Positions 14,801-26,070 of a stretch of 64,000 bases of DNA are shown piece by piece. This DNA is from Trichobilharzia regenti (lineage: Eukaryota; Platyhelminthes; Trematoda; Strigeidida; Schistosomatidae), in assembly GCA_944472135.2 (NCBI GenBank), contig OX235270.1:79493168-79557167 (forward strand), read 5' to 3'. The position numbers were made by a program, and so were the translations under genes. Each line of letters opens with the position of its first letter. Position 1 is the stretch's first letter. The notes under the pieces are model-generated. The model was not told the origin of the DNA. It did not search any database and was given only the letters and a program-made list of their open reading frames with translations.

Positions 14801-17800
14801 TCTATTCCTTTGTTTATGTATAATATGTGTAATTCCTCTAGTTAATGGATGGTCATTCTCTTATGTATATACAAATTAAAGGATAAAAAATCATTAGGCA
14901 GTGGCATTTCAAAATATAATTGGACAGAAAGTGAATTCTTACCAACAGACATAAAGCTGGATTTTAGTTCGTTGAGATTGTTTTCGAATTTCCTGTTGAC
15001 ATGTTGGCTCCTAATACTCACGCCTGAGAGGCACACTAAAGTAACTTGATTGGTGGTGGCTAGCAGTAGGATCCAGGAAGAGAACTTCGTCAGCTGGATG
15101 TACCTGCATACCCAGTGAGTGGTGCTTGAACACCAAAGCATCATCCACTGGTAGCTGCAGCAAACCAAGTAGCTGATTGTAATCTGCCCGTGACATACAA
15201 GCCTGAAAGAAACGAAACAGCAGTTCTTCCTAATATAAGCAGTGACTTCACCACTACTTCTAGTTGTGACAAAATGTTTTTATTTGTTTTTGGTTTTGAT
15301 TACAGCTTGATGCCACACCGTATTTTTCGGTACAAGTATGGAATTTTCAGCATGTGATGTCGGTAGCCCAAATTTTGCAGGCCGACCATAGATATCAGGT
15401 GTGCTTCGGCAGGCGATCGAAACCCGGACCATGTGCATGGTCAGTGAGAGTCTAAACACTGTGACACCGATGCACATAGAATAGGGATGTTTTAAGCTCC
15501 AAGACTGAAAACTTGCATGTAAATAGTCACTGTTTTACTAATATTAGTAATAGTCGATATCGACAGTCTACCCTGGAGACTCAGACCAGATGGATGGGAT
15601 TAAACAAGCGCTTCTGTTGCTCAGTTCAAGAACAGGGTTTCTCGACAGCGGTCGCCCACTCAAATCACCAAGTACTCAGAGGTACCGAAAGTGGACATTT
15701 GAGGAGTGATAAATATACCTACAGACACCAGACTAAACCGATAGAACACTGAATAAATTGATAACACTCAGAGATATGAATCATCATAGTATAATCAATA
15801 GGCCTGGAGAAATAATTTGAATAATGTGAATGCATTGTAAATAGCTGAGAAACGAGGTAAGTGTATATGTCGCCTAAATTTTTCGTGAAACGTACAGTAA
15901 TGAACACAAATTCAGTTTATACTCACTTTATCATCAGCCTGATGAAAATCATACATAACATGTCGATTGCCCTAATCTCGATTACGGTGTAGGAGAGTAG
16001 AAGAAGTCTGCCTAGTAAAATATTTTAACTGATACACTCATATGCAAATAAAATTCACCCACGTAAACAGTAACCGTACTATTGCCCACTATACCAATAA
16101 CCCTCCTGTTTAGACGTACTCTCACGAAAACTCTGGCAAAGGCAACAGTAGCAGCATCTTATCAATGTTCCATAATGGTAATCTAGAGTGTCATGTAACT
16201 TAGTTCAACTAGTGGGAAACCACTATATGAATATTAATGAAGTTACTCAAGATGTGTAAAGGAATAATGTATCTTCTTTACTTGATATCGTTCACATTTC
16301 GAGAGTAGCATTCCGCTCATATTTCTGTCATTCAATACAACTGGCTTGGATATGTGTAACTGTAGGTAGGTTTACAAAACAGTAGAGACGTGTGTATGTG
16401 TGTCGACTGTACGACTTGAGATGGTAATGCTAATAAGCTCCCAAATCCTACCATCGAAATCGTCTCCATCCATCCCTACTGCAGTTAGATCTCAGGGCTT
16501 GTGTTTACTCGACGTCACTGAACATTGACTCAACTAAACATCACGACCTGACAATGCCTATACGATTCTGATCATAACTGACTGTCTGATAAAAATGTGT
16601 TTTCCCAGATAGAAAACGCATTTACCTATCTAAAGTGAAACAAATATTGTGTACCCAGTGTTTATCGCAATGCCTTTCATTCACAATAAAAAATTATTTT
16701 AAAATTATTCTCCTATTTGTAGAAGCAGGAATATCCGCTGATAGTCATGGGGATTTTCATTGAATACCCAACACCGTTTATTGGAAAGTTTTTCCAACGA
16801 GTAGCAGAGCTGTCATATCCGAAGTCTCGAATTCATATAGTGGGTCACAGAGCGGTGAGTTAAAATTAAGACTGACAAGGATGTTATGTTAAACTTTATT
16901 TGAAACCTCAATATCAAAATCACCTCCAAATAAATTAAATGTCTGGAGGAGTGGGAAACAATGATGAGTAATACTAACCCATGAGTGAACACTCATGTCG
17001 TAGAAATCTGCATCCAGATTGAAATTGTTTACCGTCTCGATTTAGGGCTTTATCAGGGAGTTTAGATTTAAGGGAAACACCACATAATAGTACGGTCAAC
17101 AACTAAGTGTCTATCAGACTGATGTCATCTGTCAATTTACAGAAGAAGTCAAGGGAGAACAGGGGAAAAGACAGAAAGGCAGTAATGGAGAGTACAGGTC
17201 TTCAGAAATACAACCGTATAGGGTGAAAACAACCTGGAAAACTTTAATTGTAAAAATGTTAGGCCGGTAAAGAGAATAAACCAAACATTTCACGCTTAAT
17301 TCATACAGCATAGCTTAGGTGGTCTGGGTGGTACAGTGACATTCTCGGAAATGCCATTTCATCTATCCGTATCTACTAAGTGGTACAATATTCAGTATGG
17401 AAATAAACGATATTATTTCCTTTACAGAGAACGGCGAAAAACCAACTCTCATTTATAGAACATTTCAATGACACATTTGGACACGAGTACCTCTCGATAA
17501 ATTGGCTCGACGAGGAACTTAGTGAAGAGGCAGCAAGGAAGAGAGTATTGTAAGTAGTGTATCATTTTCCACGACATACTGATCTTTGTTTTGCAGTGCG
17601 CATTGTCTATCAGTTGAGGACTGCAAGCACGTATTTGTAGTAGACAGTATCGCTCAGCTAACCAACCCGAAAACCTTGGACCACTTAGTTAAGATGAACC
17701 GATCAATAATTGCACCATTATTAACAAGAAGAGGAAAGGCGTGGTCAAACTTTTGGGGAGCACTGGGTAGTGATGGGTTTTATACTAGGTCGGAAGACTA

Positions 17801-20711
17801 CATGGATATAATCAGTTATAATACAAGGTGAGTAGAAAACAACAAAAGTATACCTTCTATTAACCAACTTTTCATGGTTTTTAGTGGAATCTGGAATGTT
17901 CCCCTAGTTCGTAGTGCCTATTTAATTTCACGATGGGCGGTGCGTAAGTTGATTGACGCAAAACTAGGGAACGAAATCGACATGAACTTCGCCAAGGAAG
18001 CAAGAGATAAAGTGAGTTATCTTTATTTAGTGCAACTCCTTTTTATCACAGAATGTTTTCATGTTTGTGGATAATCAAGTGGAATTCGGGTACTTGATGA
18101 ATGCTGACAATTACACTAACGATCACCTCCACAACGACTTGTGGCAAATATTCGACAATCCACAGGTGAGTTTACGAAGTTAATCAATAGGGTTCAAATA
18201 TACTATTTGTCCTGACTTTATGTGATACTGAATTTGTATTTATTTAATCGCAGAAGAATTTGGTACAGTGTGGCATGAAGACGATGCGCGACGGAATAAT
18301 AATAAAACAACACACATGAAAAGTAATAATGTAAGTAGAGAACGGATGAAGGACTTCGTCTGGCAGGAATACAGACATACTTAATAAATTCAAACAGTAG
18401 TCGTCAAGTACTATGAGGAGGGGAAGAAAGAAGGAAATTGCAGCACGTTCGCCATCGATTACGATTCTTGGCCATATACAATAATGTTTTGAGCTATCTT
18501 TCGGACTCCAACCCGGGTGAAGAAGTGACAGCAGATACTAAACCTGGTGGCCAGCTAAACTAATTCTCGAAGTGCTCTGCCCAGCGTTCCAGGCTGGTAA
18601 TTGGTGTGTCATCTGCCTCACAGACCGTCTCGCCGACACCTTGTTTCTTGCTGCCGGTGGCTCGGATGAGCTGGAACAGTTTCCGACTGTTGCCAGATGC
18701 AACAGCTGACTCCATCTCACACGCACGTTCTGACCAACAGGCTTCGCGGTCCTTACGTAAGCACTGTCCAGTCTTGGGTGTAAGCACCTTTTGCTTATTG
18801 CTGTATTCCCTACCAGCCGGAATAGACCGGAGATCATCCAGGAGTTGCAAGGAACTCGCAGAAACCCAGTGGTTTTTAGAAGAGCATTCTTTCAAGCCGC
18901 AACACTCGCCATTTGCGTGGCATCTTGCAGATGAAGCCAATGTTCATCTATACTACTTGGGGGTTGCTACCAAACAGTAGTTGCTCGCAAGCATTGATTG
19001 TAACACATTCTGGCATTTCAAATTAGTAGCACCTGCTACTAATTTGCTCACTTCGGTTAGACGACGTCTTTTATGAACCCCACCAAATCGCAAGACGAAC
19101 CTGGCACACGCTAACCCATAATCGGAGTCCAGGCATGTGCTCCAGAAGAAGCGGCAGTCTTCTATGCATCATCGCCACTGGAAACTGACAGCAATATGAT
19201 CAATCTGAGTCCAGGCTTGATTGGCAGACGGAAGACACCAGGTAGCGCTACAGTGATGACCGTGCCTGAAGTTGGTGCTGGCTAGAAATAGGTTGTGATC
19301 TGCATAAAACGGTTCCCATTATCCGACCTGCCATCATGTAAACCCCCTGATCACCTAGACGACTCCTCTGAGCCTGAACGACCGACCTGTGCATTCGATT
19401 CCAGTCAGCACTACGGTATCTCTCTGCCTCTCCGGAATACCACTCCTTACTTTCGTGGTACTCAATAGCACACAGTAAACAGCAAAAAGAGCAAAATAGA
19501 TGTGGAAGGTATATTTTTAGACTATGAAAGTAAATAACCTTGCTATGCATACATTATTGCATCCACAATAGTCATTAGGAATGAAAACATTCGAGACCCT
19601 CGCTGGTGTTTGTTTTCGCCAAATGTACTTGCACTGTCTCGTCAATCAATTAAGATTCGCATAAGCAGAATAACAAACTAAAATAAAAAACGGTTACCTA
19701 CAAAAAAACAATGCTCATTAAAAGTTTAACACTACCCCAATGGGGACTCATGACTATATAAACATAATGAAACAGTGCATCTTCAAATAATACATTATGT
19801 ACAACACAATCGTGAATATTCGTTACAATATTTCAGACCATTTGAAACATACACAGACAGACGATAGATCTCAGGTGAAAAAGTCGAAAGATAGTAAGTG
19901 TTTGAACACCTCATTAAACCTATAATTGTTTATATTTAAACAGGACTGGGAAGAACATTATATACAACAGGAATTCTTCAACTTTTTGAAAACTGAAATC
20001 ACAATGGCAGACGTTGAACAACCATGTCCCGATGTATTCTGGTTTCCCCTATTAACAGAAACGTTTTGCAAGCAACTTATTGAAGAGATGGAAAACTTTG
20101 GTGAGTGGTCAAATGGGGATAACCACGACCCACGACTTGAAGGGGGCTATGAAAATGTACCTACACGCGATATCCATATGCGCCAAGTCGATTGGGAAGA
20201 GCACTGGCAACACGTCTTGGGGAAATACATATACCCAATACAGAAAAAGCTTTACGAAGGATACGAAGACAGAGTGAGTATCTTATAATGTGCAATTGTT
20301 CACGAAGCATCATTGTTCCAAGTAACTAATTTTATGAATTTTCAATTTATCTAGCCACGAGCACGCATGAATTTTGTTGTCAGATACAGACCGGAAGAAC
20401 AACCCTCACTGAGACCACATCATGATGCATCTTCATATACGCTTAATATAGGACTGAACCAACCCGGGAAAGACTATCAGGTGGGTGTTATCAATTATGT
20501 GAAGATCACACTCAACACAAGCAGTACTTAACCGACTTTTGTTTTACTTTAACAGGGAGGAGGAGTTCGCTTCAATCGATATAACTGTTCAATCATAGAT
20601 ACACGAGTTGGTTGGGTTGTAATGAGTCCCGGAAGGGTGACACATTTACATGAAGGGCTACCAACAACAAAAGGAACTCGATATATCTTTGTCACTTTTG
20701 TAAACCCTTAA
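2856..20711 (+). CDS. PLOD: Procollagen-lysine 2-oxoglutarate 5-dioxygenase (lysyl hydroxylase), complete 16-exon gene
   Basis: Hydroxylates collagen lysines in the ER using Fe(II), 2-oxoglutarate and ascorbate; the N-terminal half is a glycosyltransferase fold. Exons: 2856-2931, 2970-3058, 3097-3233, 5229-5343, 5877-6041, 9758-9821, 11158-11255, 13654-13755, 16723-16854, 17428-17549, 17597-17827, 17885-18011, 18052-18165, 19944-20273, 20355-20480, 20556-20711. All junctions are GT/AG and in phase; the predicted protein is 727 aa, the length of human PLOD1. Seen: signal peptide (residues 1-25, hydrophobic [13 protein letters not shown]); glycosyltransferase region with [14 protein letters not shown] (D100/D103) and KDDDDDQL; middle domain ending HLHNDLW; C-terminal 2OG-Fe(II) dioxygenase with H656, D658, H708 and 2OG-binding R718, at the same positions as in the human enzyme. 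Introns 1 and 2 are 38 nt; later ones reach 3.7 kb. Poly(A) signal AATAAA at 20853. Start chosen as the first of two adjacent ATGs before the signal peptide. Confidence 0.95.
3234..5228 (+). other. PLOD intron 3, no feature recognised
   Basis: A 2.0 kb intron between the exons encoding the two halves of the glycosyltransferase FVDSYD motif. No coding, RNA or repeat signal seen. It is the first long intron, after two of 38 nt. Confidence 0.6.
6042..9757 (+). other. PLOD intron 5, no feature recognised
   Basis: A 3.7 kb AT-rich intron. A small hairpin (CCTCC...GGAGG) occurs near 6950-6975. No open frame or TE protein similarity was recognised on either strand. Confidence 0.5.
11256..13653 (+). 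other. PLOD intron 7, no feature recognised
   Basis: A 2.4 kb AT-rich intron with no feature that I can support. Confidence 0.5.
13888..14126 (-). mobile_element. tRNA-derived SINE with target-site duplication
   Basis: Read on the minus strand, the element starts near 14126 with a tRNA-like head: acceptor-like GGCGTCG pairing with CGACGC about 70 nt later, a perfect RNA polymerase III A box (TGGCTTAGCGG) and B box (GTTCGATTCC). About 160 bp of unrelated body follow, then an ATT-repeat tail (ATTATTATT). The 12 bp direct repeat TAAGTTAGAATA flanks it at 13876-13887 and 14127-14138, a target-site duplication from LINE-mediated insertion. The anticodon arm does not fold as in a functional tRNA, so this is a SINE, not a tRNA gene. 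It lies antisense in PLOD intron 8. Confidence 0.75.
15285..15480 (-). mobile_element. Degenerate tRNA-derived SINE relic
   Basis: On the minus strand, the block GCATCGGTGTCACAG, then GACCATGCACAT, then GGTTTCGATCGCC follows the same order as the head of the SINE at 13888-14126, with decayed A and B boxes. It lies in PLOD intron 8 and was copied along with it into 27692-27887. The relation to the intact SINE is inferred from the shared head only; the bodies are not clearly alike. Confidence 0.45.
18540..19480 (-). mobile_element. Degenerate non-LTR retrotransposon fragment (endonuclease to linker)
   Basis: Minus-strand frames, broken by stops and frame changes, encode the end of an apurinic-type endonuclease ([20 protein letters not shown], with the conserved IDHI segment) followed by the linker before the RT ([46 protein letters not shown]). 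No RT domain is present. It lies antisense in PLOD intron 13, between exons 13 and 14. The family resembles schistosome LINEs, but I cannot assign the clade with certainty. Confidence 0.7.
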
Positions 20712-21620
20712 TTGTATATCTTTCCACATCACAGTAGGTTTAGAAATACAATAGTTACTGGTTACAAAAGTACTGCTTTCTTGATTGCATGCACAACTCT
20801 AGTAATTCAAAAAACTTGCGACCATCTTATCTACGTTCGAATAGCTAAAATTAATAAAGTGATAAACTTACGATACATCATTTCATGTTCACATTCCCGT
20901 AAGAATCAGAAGACAGATTCCCGAGTTATATTCACAAATCAGTTGCAAACTGACTAATGATTATAAATTTCGATTCACGCAAAACTCTTGACTTATTCAC
21001 TTTCAGCCCCCAGAGTTCAGAAACTGAATATTCAGCACCTTCTTTGAGAAGTAATCACCAGTGAATTCGAATAATATAGACTTAACCACTGACACTAGAC
21101 TTTTCAGGACGATTCGGTGTTCAGTAAATACCGTGAGTGAAAACGTCTTACGACACCTGTTCCCGTTAACTTCATAACAGCCTGATTCTACGCAAATGCC
21201 GAACGCATCAAAGCAAGATTTCTCAAAGTCTGATTATTTTCTGCGGCGAAACGCCTAAATCATTTCCAACGATTAGGTGACTGACTTCGAAAATGGAATT
21301 TGACTTCGGTAGAATCCTCAGTACTTTCGTAATTAGTATTCATTGTCCACATAAATATACTTCAAGATTATTTCATGTCAATTCTTTGTATTCATTACTC
21401 TTCTGTAAGGGTTCTTAACAAATGCATTCTATTTTCTTATTTGGCATTCACACAACTGTAAAAGAAAGACAAAATGAATCATAATACTTGACTATGTGTT
21501 TATTTCGCAGCACATGTTAGTAAACGGATGAAAGGTTTGTATTACAGACAGTGAATGAAACAGTTGTAAACTGAAGTTGAAATGCACCTCAGTAAAATGG
21601 GGTTAAACAAATGTCATTGT
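20712..21620. other. Convergent 3' region of PLOD and tra2 copy A with poly(A) signals
   Basis: Contains the PLOD 3' UTR with AATAAA on the plus strand at 20853-20858 and, read on the minus strand, AATAAA at 21499-21504, about 120 nt past the tra2 stop codon. The two transcripts converge with about 600 bp between poly(A) signals. No other coding signal seen. The block is repeated in copies C and D. Confidence 0.5.
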
Positions 21621-22611
21621 TTAGAAACGCCCTGGAGGAAAACAGCAGGTTAAAATGCAGAGCTACTTACGATCATCGCTACGCGAACGAGACCTTGAAA
21701 GAGAATAGCGTCCACGTGGAGAAATACTTCGTCTCCGCGGAATGGGGCGTCTAAAAAAGGATCGGAATCTAGCTTATGTATGGCACAAGTACTACATTGG
21801 GTAACACAAAACGAAAAATTTATCACGTCAAACGAAAGTAGGACTACTATAAGTTTGCAGAAATTACACCACAAACAATCACTAAAAACATCACCTGTAG
21901 AAACTGGACAGCTACAGGAAAGAAGTTACAACCGTAGTCCCAGCACATAATGTATTTAAGGCTAATATCAAGCTTCTGCAGTTAACTTTCAAAATTTTTA
22001 TGCGAAAAGACTACAAGTTTCCGTCACACACACTAACACAAGGATGTGTAACAGACGCCACAATTCTAACTACCGATATTAACGTGGATGTCGAAGGAAA
22101 GGAGAAATTGAGATTTTTTTGACTCATTTCGGTGGATGCAACATTAGTAGCACAAACTTTACTTTGTTAAGTCTACATTGGCGAAACTTATTGAAGGTCA
22201 TCTCAAAACTAAGTATTGCACAACCATGCTTTGTATACTTGTGTCAGACTTACCTAGATGGTCTGCCCATATAAATTCCTGGAGTAGGTGAGTGAGGGCG
22301 TTCCGTTATACTGAAATCACATCGAATTGGTCGGCCATCGATTTCCATACCATGAGCATCAGCTTTGGCAGCTTTCGCATCGGCAACGTGCGTAAAATAA
22401 ACAAAACCAAAGCCCCTGGAACGACCTGAAAGATGAATAGATATAAGTATTCAACAAACCAGTGTAGTTATCGAAGACCAATTGAACATCTTCAATGTTT
22501 CCATATTGTGAAAAAATATCATACAGGTTTCTTTCTTGAGTGTGTAAGGACAATCCAAAGACGCCTAGGCACCTTGACGGGTTCGGATTTTCCCGAGGCC
22601 CCAAGAATCTC
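21621..22611 (-). pseudogene. tra2: 5'-truncated copy of transformer-2-like splicing factor (copy A)
   Basis: Carries the last four coding exons of the gene found whole at 52779-55333: 22460-22611 (RRM first half, RNP2 CLGVFGLS), 22254-22425 (RNP1 RGFGFVYF and the Tra2 linker [13 protein letters not shown]), 21671-21750 (RS tail) and 21621-21631 (RRF and stop). Splice sites and reading frame are intact. The two exons for the start codon and first arginine/serine region are absent: homology to the complete copy stops at about 23168, inside intron 2. It therefore cannot make the normal protein unless another 5' exon is used. One visible coding change: the RS tail reads SDD where copy D reads SFD. 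Confidence 0.85.
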
Positions 22612-23168
22612 CTGGAATGAACAAAAGACATAAGAATAGTTTGATAAATTATAGCACGACAGTAAATAACAAGCCAGGAGGACTGAGGGATGAGTGAACT
22701 AAGTGCTTTTAAAGGAAATGAGGATTGTGGGACTCAAGTTATGGTTACCATCTGTTAAGACTTTGCTATTGTCCATCTGTAGTTGACAGGAACTCTATAC
22801 CTATGGCGATATCAATGGTTGACAAGGTTTAGTGGTCACTGCTGTGTGATCGTATTTCGTAGTGTTATGAAGGGACTTCATAGAAATCATAGGGAATCGG
22901 AAACTATACACCGGATTTTAAAAGAAATCCAGTATTGTTTCATCTTTCATTGGTATGAATCCATAAATATAATCCAAATAGAAATTCGTCTGACAGTCAT
23001 GCATGAAACAGACTACTGAGCCGTTTGGAACTGTTACTTGTACAAATTTCTTCATTCAGTGGGTGACTAGTTCCAATGAGTGTCTCAAAATCTTTCATTG
23101 AGATTAGTGCTATTTGGCAACACTTACCCTAAAACCGTCTGCTGAATATACCCGTAGAGATGTGTTTA

Positions 23169-23538
23169 ACACTGAGTTCATCAGGCTAAATTAATCAGAT
23201 TGATAAAATCGAAACATGTAGTTCAGCGAAGCGACTATTTGTCGGTAAATTCACTTTTTTTGGTGTACAATCGTATTTTTATACAACTTTTCATGAGAGA
23301 GGGTATTCACAAAAGTTATGAGTTGTCATGATCGTAGTTGTTAAGATTAGTGAATGCATAAGAGGAGTTGAACAAATGTATTACAGTCACGTAATAAGAA
23401 GAATAATTCAGTGAATGAGTTGTAATCAGAATGCACATAGAAACGATGGAGAATTTAGAATCATGTAAGAGTTCTAAAGAAATACAAGATTTATAAGGAA
23501 ATAGGAAAACAAACACACAGCAACCGAGTTAGTGGAAA
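23169..23538. other. Unique sequence after the copy A breakpoint
   Basis: Sequence not shared with copy D. It may be native tra2 intron 2 or foreign DNA. No gene recognised. Confidence 0.35.
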
Positions 23539-23814
23539 TCATGATAGCAGACGCGGCTGAATAATTTTGTTTTGTGTGTGCGGTTTCTCTATCTGAATGG
23601 CTAGGGCTTCAGCAATGCACAGGGTACGAAACCGAGTTGCCTTTGGTAGGTTGTTTTTCGCTTTGCAGATCACTTTGAGAGAGACGTTTGTTGAGATGGA
23701 GTGACCAGTGGTGACAAGGTGTTCGATTATCGCACTCCTTATAGAGCCACTCCTGCCTTTCTGCAGCCATGTGGAATAGTGTTCTTGAAGCCTTTTAGAC
23801 GAAATACAGTTTAC
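23539..23814 (-). mobile_element. Possible Penelope-like element relic (C-terminal part)
   Basis: A minus-strand frame without stops reads SGSIRSAIIEHLVTTGHSIS, then KVICKAKNNLPKATRFRTL, and ends at a TGA near 23539. The pattern (aliphatic-EHL-TGH, then KAKN, then LCIAEALAIQIEKP) is like the C-terminal GIY-YIG region of Penelope-like elements, which reads HL-TGH then E-LHIQ. The catalytic GIY-YIG residues themselves are not in this fragment. The CR1-like LINE at 23815 sits next to it. Confidence 0.45.
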
Positions 23815-25267
23815 AGTTTACAATTTATTTAGGATGGTAGGCTATATGCCTGTGTTAATCCTTTCGATTTATTGCATACAGGAGGTCCAATCTCGCCTTG
23901 AATGAATCAACGGATGGCGCTGATACGACGTGTTCCGGTAGGGAGTTCCAATGGTTCACAATTCGATGCGAAAAACGGATTTCCAGACGCAGACGATTCG
24001 ACCGTGGTTTTTGAACCTTGAGGTGATGTCCTCGTAATTGGCTGGTGCTAGAAGGAAGAAATAATTTAGATAAATTAGCTCCAAAATCATTTCTTAGGAT
24101 ACGGTATGCTAGTATTAGGTCACCCCTAAGTCGTCTGTATGACAGTGGAAATAAACCCAGTTGTCTTAACCTCTCCTCATATGACAGGGTTGAGAAGCCC
24201 TTTATTAGCTTAGTTCCTACTCTTTGCACCCTTTCTAATAAGTCTATTTCGTATATGAAACACGGGCTCGCTGCCTGGATCCCATATTCCAAATGAGGTC
24301 TGATATAAGTCGGATATAATATACGAAATATATCAGCGTCAAAGTTCGCAAAAGCCTTGCGTATGGCCCATACCATTCTAAAACCCTTAGTGGCTGCAGT
24401 TCTACAGTTTGTTGCTGTTTTCAAGTCATGCTGCACAACCACTCCCAAGTCCTTGTACTCAGTGACCACTGGGAGAGTAATGCTATTCATTGAGTGGTTG
24501 TGCACGTGACTATGAGATACATGCATAACTACACTCTTGCTTAAGTTAATCTCCAAGGCCCAGTGCTTACACCAATCACTTAACAAGTTTAAATCTTCCT
24601 GCAAAGCAGGTTGATCACTGTCATCGTGCAAAGCCCTCCATATCTTGATGTCATCAGCAAACAGTAAGCAGGATGACTTAACTACCGATGGAATCTCATT
24701 AACATAAATCAGGAAAAGAAGTGGGCCTAGAATTGTACCCTGAGGAACGCCACTCTTAACCGATTCCCATGTTGATAAAACCCCGTTAACTCGTACTCTT
24801 TGTCTTCTGCCCTTTAGAAAGTCTTGAATCCAGTCGGTAACCACTTTATTGATTCCCAGACTACCTAACTTTACTAGAAGACCTGAATGAGAAACCCTGC
24901 CAAACGCCTTGCTAAGGTCTATGAATATGGCATCCACCGGTATATTAGCATCAGCTGAGCTTGCCCAACTTTCTCTGGCCAAAAGAAGGTTGGTCAAGCA
25001 AGAATGACCTGCTCTAAAACCGTGCTGTTCCACAGCGAAAAGTTTGTTCCCTTCAATGAACTGAATGATAGCATCACGAATTATTCTTTCTAGTAGTTTA
25101 ACAACAATACTGGTCAAACTAACAGGACGGTAGTTCTGAACTAAGTTTCTAGATCCGGTTTTGAAGACCGGACTAATGATGGCATCTTTCCAGTCTCTTG
25201 GACATTTAGACTGGTCCAGAGACATATTGAAGATTACCGACAATGGCTCGGCTATGCTTTCAGCCAA
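23815..25267 (-). mobile_element. CR1-like non-LTR retrotransposon, second truncated copy
   Basis: Minus-strand frame (474 codons, 23855-25279, the first few codons from flanking DNA) nearly identical to the C-terminal two thirds of the LINE at 470-2643. It has motif B SGVPQGTILGPLL, motif C FADD and the same C-terminal tail and TGTAAAC-repeat 3' end. The 5' truncation point is sharp at 25267. One visible change is in motif A, where FIDLSKAFDRV reads FIDLSKAFGRV. Near-identity to the first copy indicates recent activity of the family. Confidence 0.85.
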
Positions 25268-25311
25268 CGTGTCTAGCAACCGAAATACCTCGCTTCACAA
25301 GAACAGGTAGA

Positions 25312-25314
<3 letters not shown>

Positions 25315-25357
<43 letters not shown>
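25315..25357. repeat. TA dinucleotide microsatellite
   Basis: An uninterrupted run of alternating A and T, about 43 bp long. Length is likely polymorphic. Confidence 0.95.
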
Positions 25358-25359
<2 letters not shown>

Positions 25360-25859
25360 TGTCTAAATGGGATATCTTGTCCTTAAGGCTTCTGCAGACC
25401 AATGAACTACTAGAGAACACTAGTCTTAGAGTTGTTGTGAACAATGTTCTTCGTAAAGAAGATGAGATTCTTCTCTTAAGGATATTGCAGGTTAAGTCCT
25501 TCTTGAAATTCGGTTTCATGTAAATCTCCTTTTTTGGAACAAGAAATGATCGAGGACGAATTTGATTGGAAGGAAATAAGTAAATCCATCAACAATGTAA
25601 ATGCAGAAATGCTTCCGCATTCAGAGCTCTGTAGGCATTGTCTCCGAAAAGTGTGCTACAAAGATATGAACGAATTGGTTAATAATAAGAGACTTTATGC
25701 GATAATCACCATAAATTATTACTCAGCCTGAATAACTGACAATATTATATAAGAAAAAACTGCTATTCTCGGAAGACTCAAAATCCGCAACTCACAGTAA
25801 ACTGATGTCTAGATCAGGTTAGATTTACTGGTTGACGATAGAAGACTTAGAGGCTATAT

Positions 25860-26070
25860 TAATGCTCTTCTAGTAAATTTCCGTGGTTGTCCAAACCCTT
25901 CTTGAACGAATCAGTTGATGTTGCAGACACCACTTCCCCTGGGAGTCGGTTCCAAGAGTTTATGACTCGGTGTGAGAACCAGTACTCAACAGCAATATGA
26001 TTTCTTCTCGGCTTTTGAACGCTCCTGCTATGTCCTCTAAGGTGTTCCGACCTGGTGGGACTGTTGCGTG
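25860..26070 (-). mobile_element. CR1-like LINE 3' relic of a second family
   Basis: A minus-strand frame reads RRNHIAVEYWFSHRVINSWN, then RLPGEVVSATSTDSFKKGLD. This is the C-terminal tail signature of CR1-like elements, but clearly diverged from the two young copies in this window. Only the last 60 or so codons are recognisable. Confidence 0.65.

Noticed and set aside
13888..15480. Hammerhead ribozyme as in the schistosome SM-alpha SINE family
   Set aside because: I looked for the CTGATGA and GAAA core on both strands of the two SINE-like blocks and did not find it.
18606..18980. Plus-strand open frame of 124 codons (and its copy at 49764)
   Set aside because: Opposite strand of the LINE relic; no domain and no splice context.
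19926..20288. A stand-alone gene of 120 codons starting before PLOD exon 14
   Set aside because: The first six codons are intron 13 sequence ahead of the CAG acceptor and the last few are past the donor; it is simply exon 14 read through both splice sites.
20712..20957. Open frame of 81 codons after the PLOD stop (copies at 46618 and 51870)
   Set aside because: Lies in the PLOD 3' UTR with the poly(A) signal inside it; no domain.
25534..25731. Open frame of 65 codons starting MEQEMIEDEFDWKE as a possible small gene or exon
   Set aside because: No similarity recognised, no clear splice partners and no duplicate to compare. Left as unannotated sequence.
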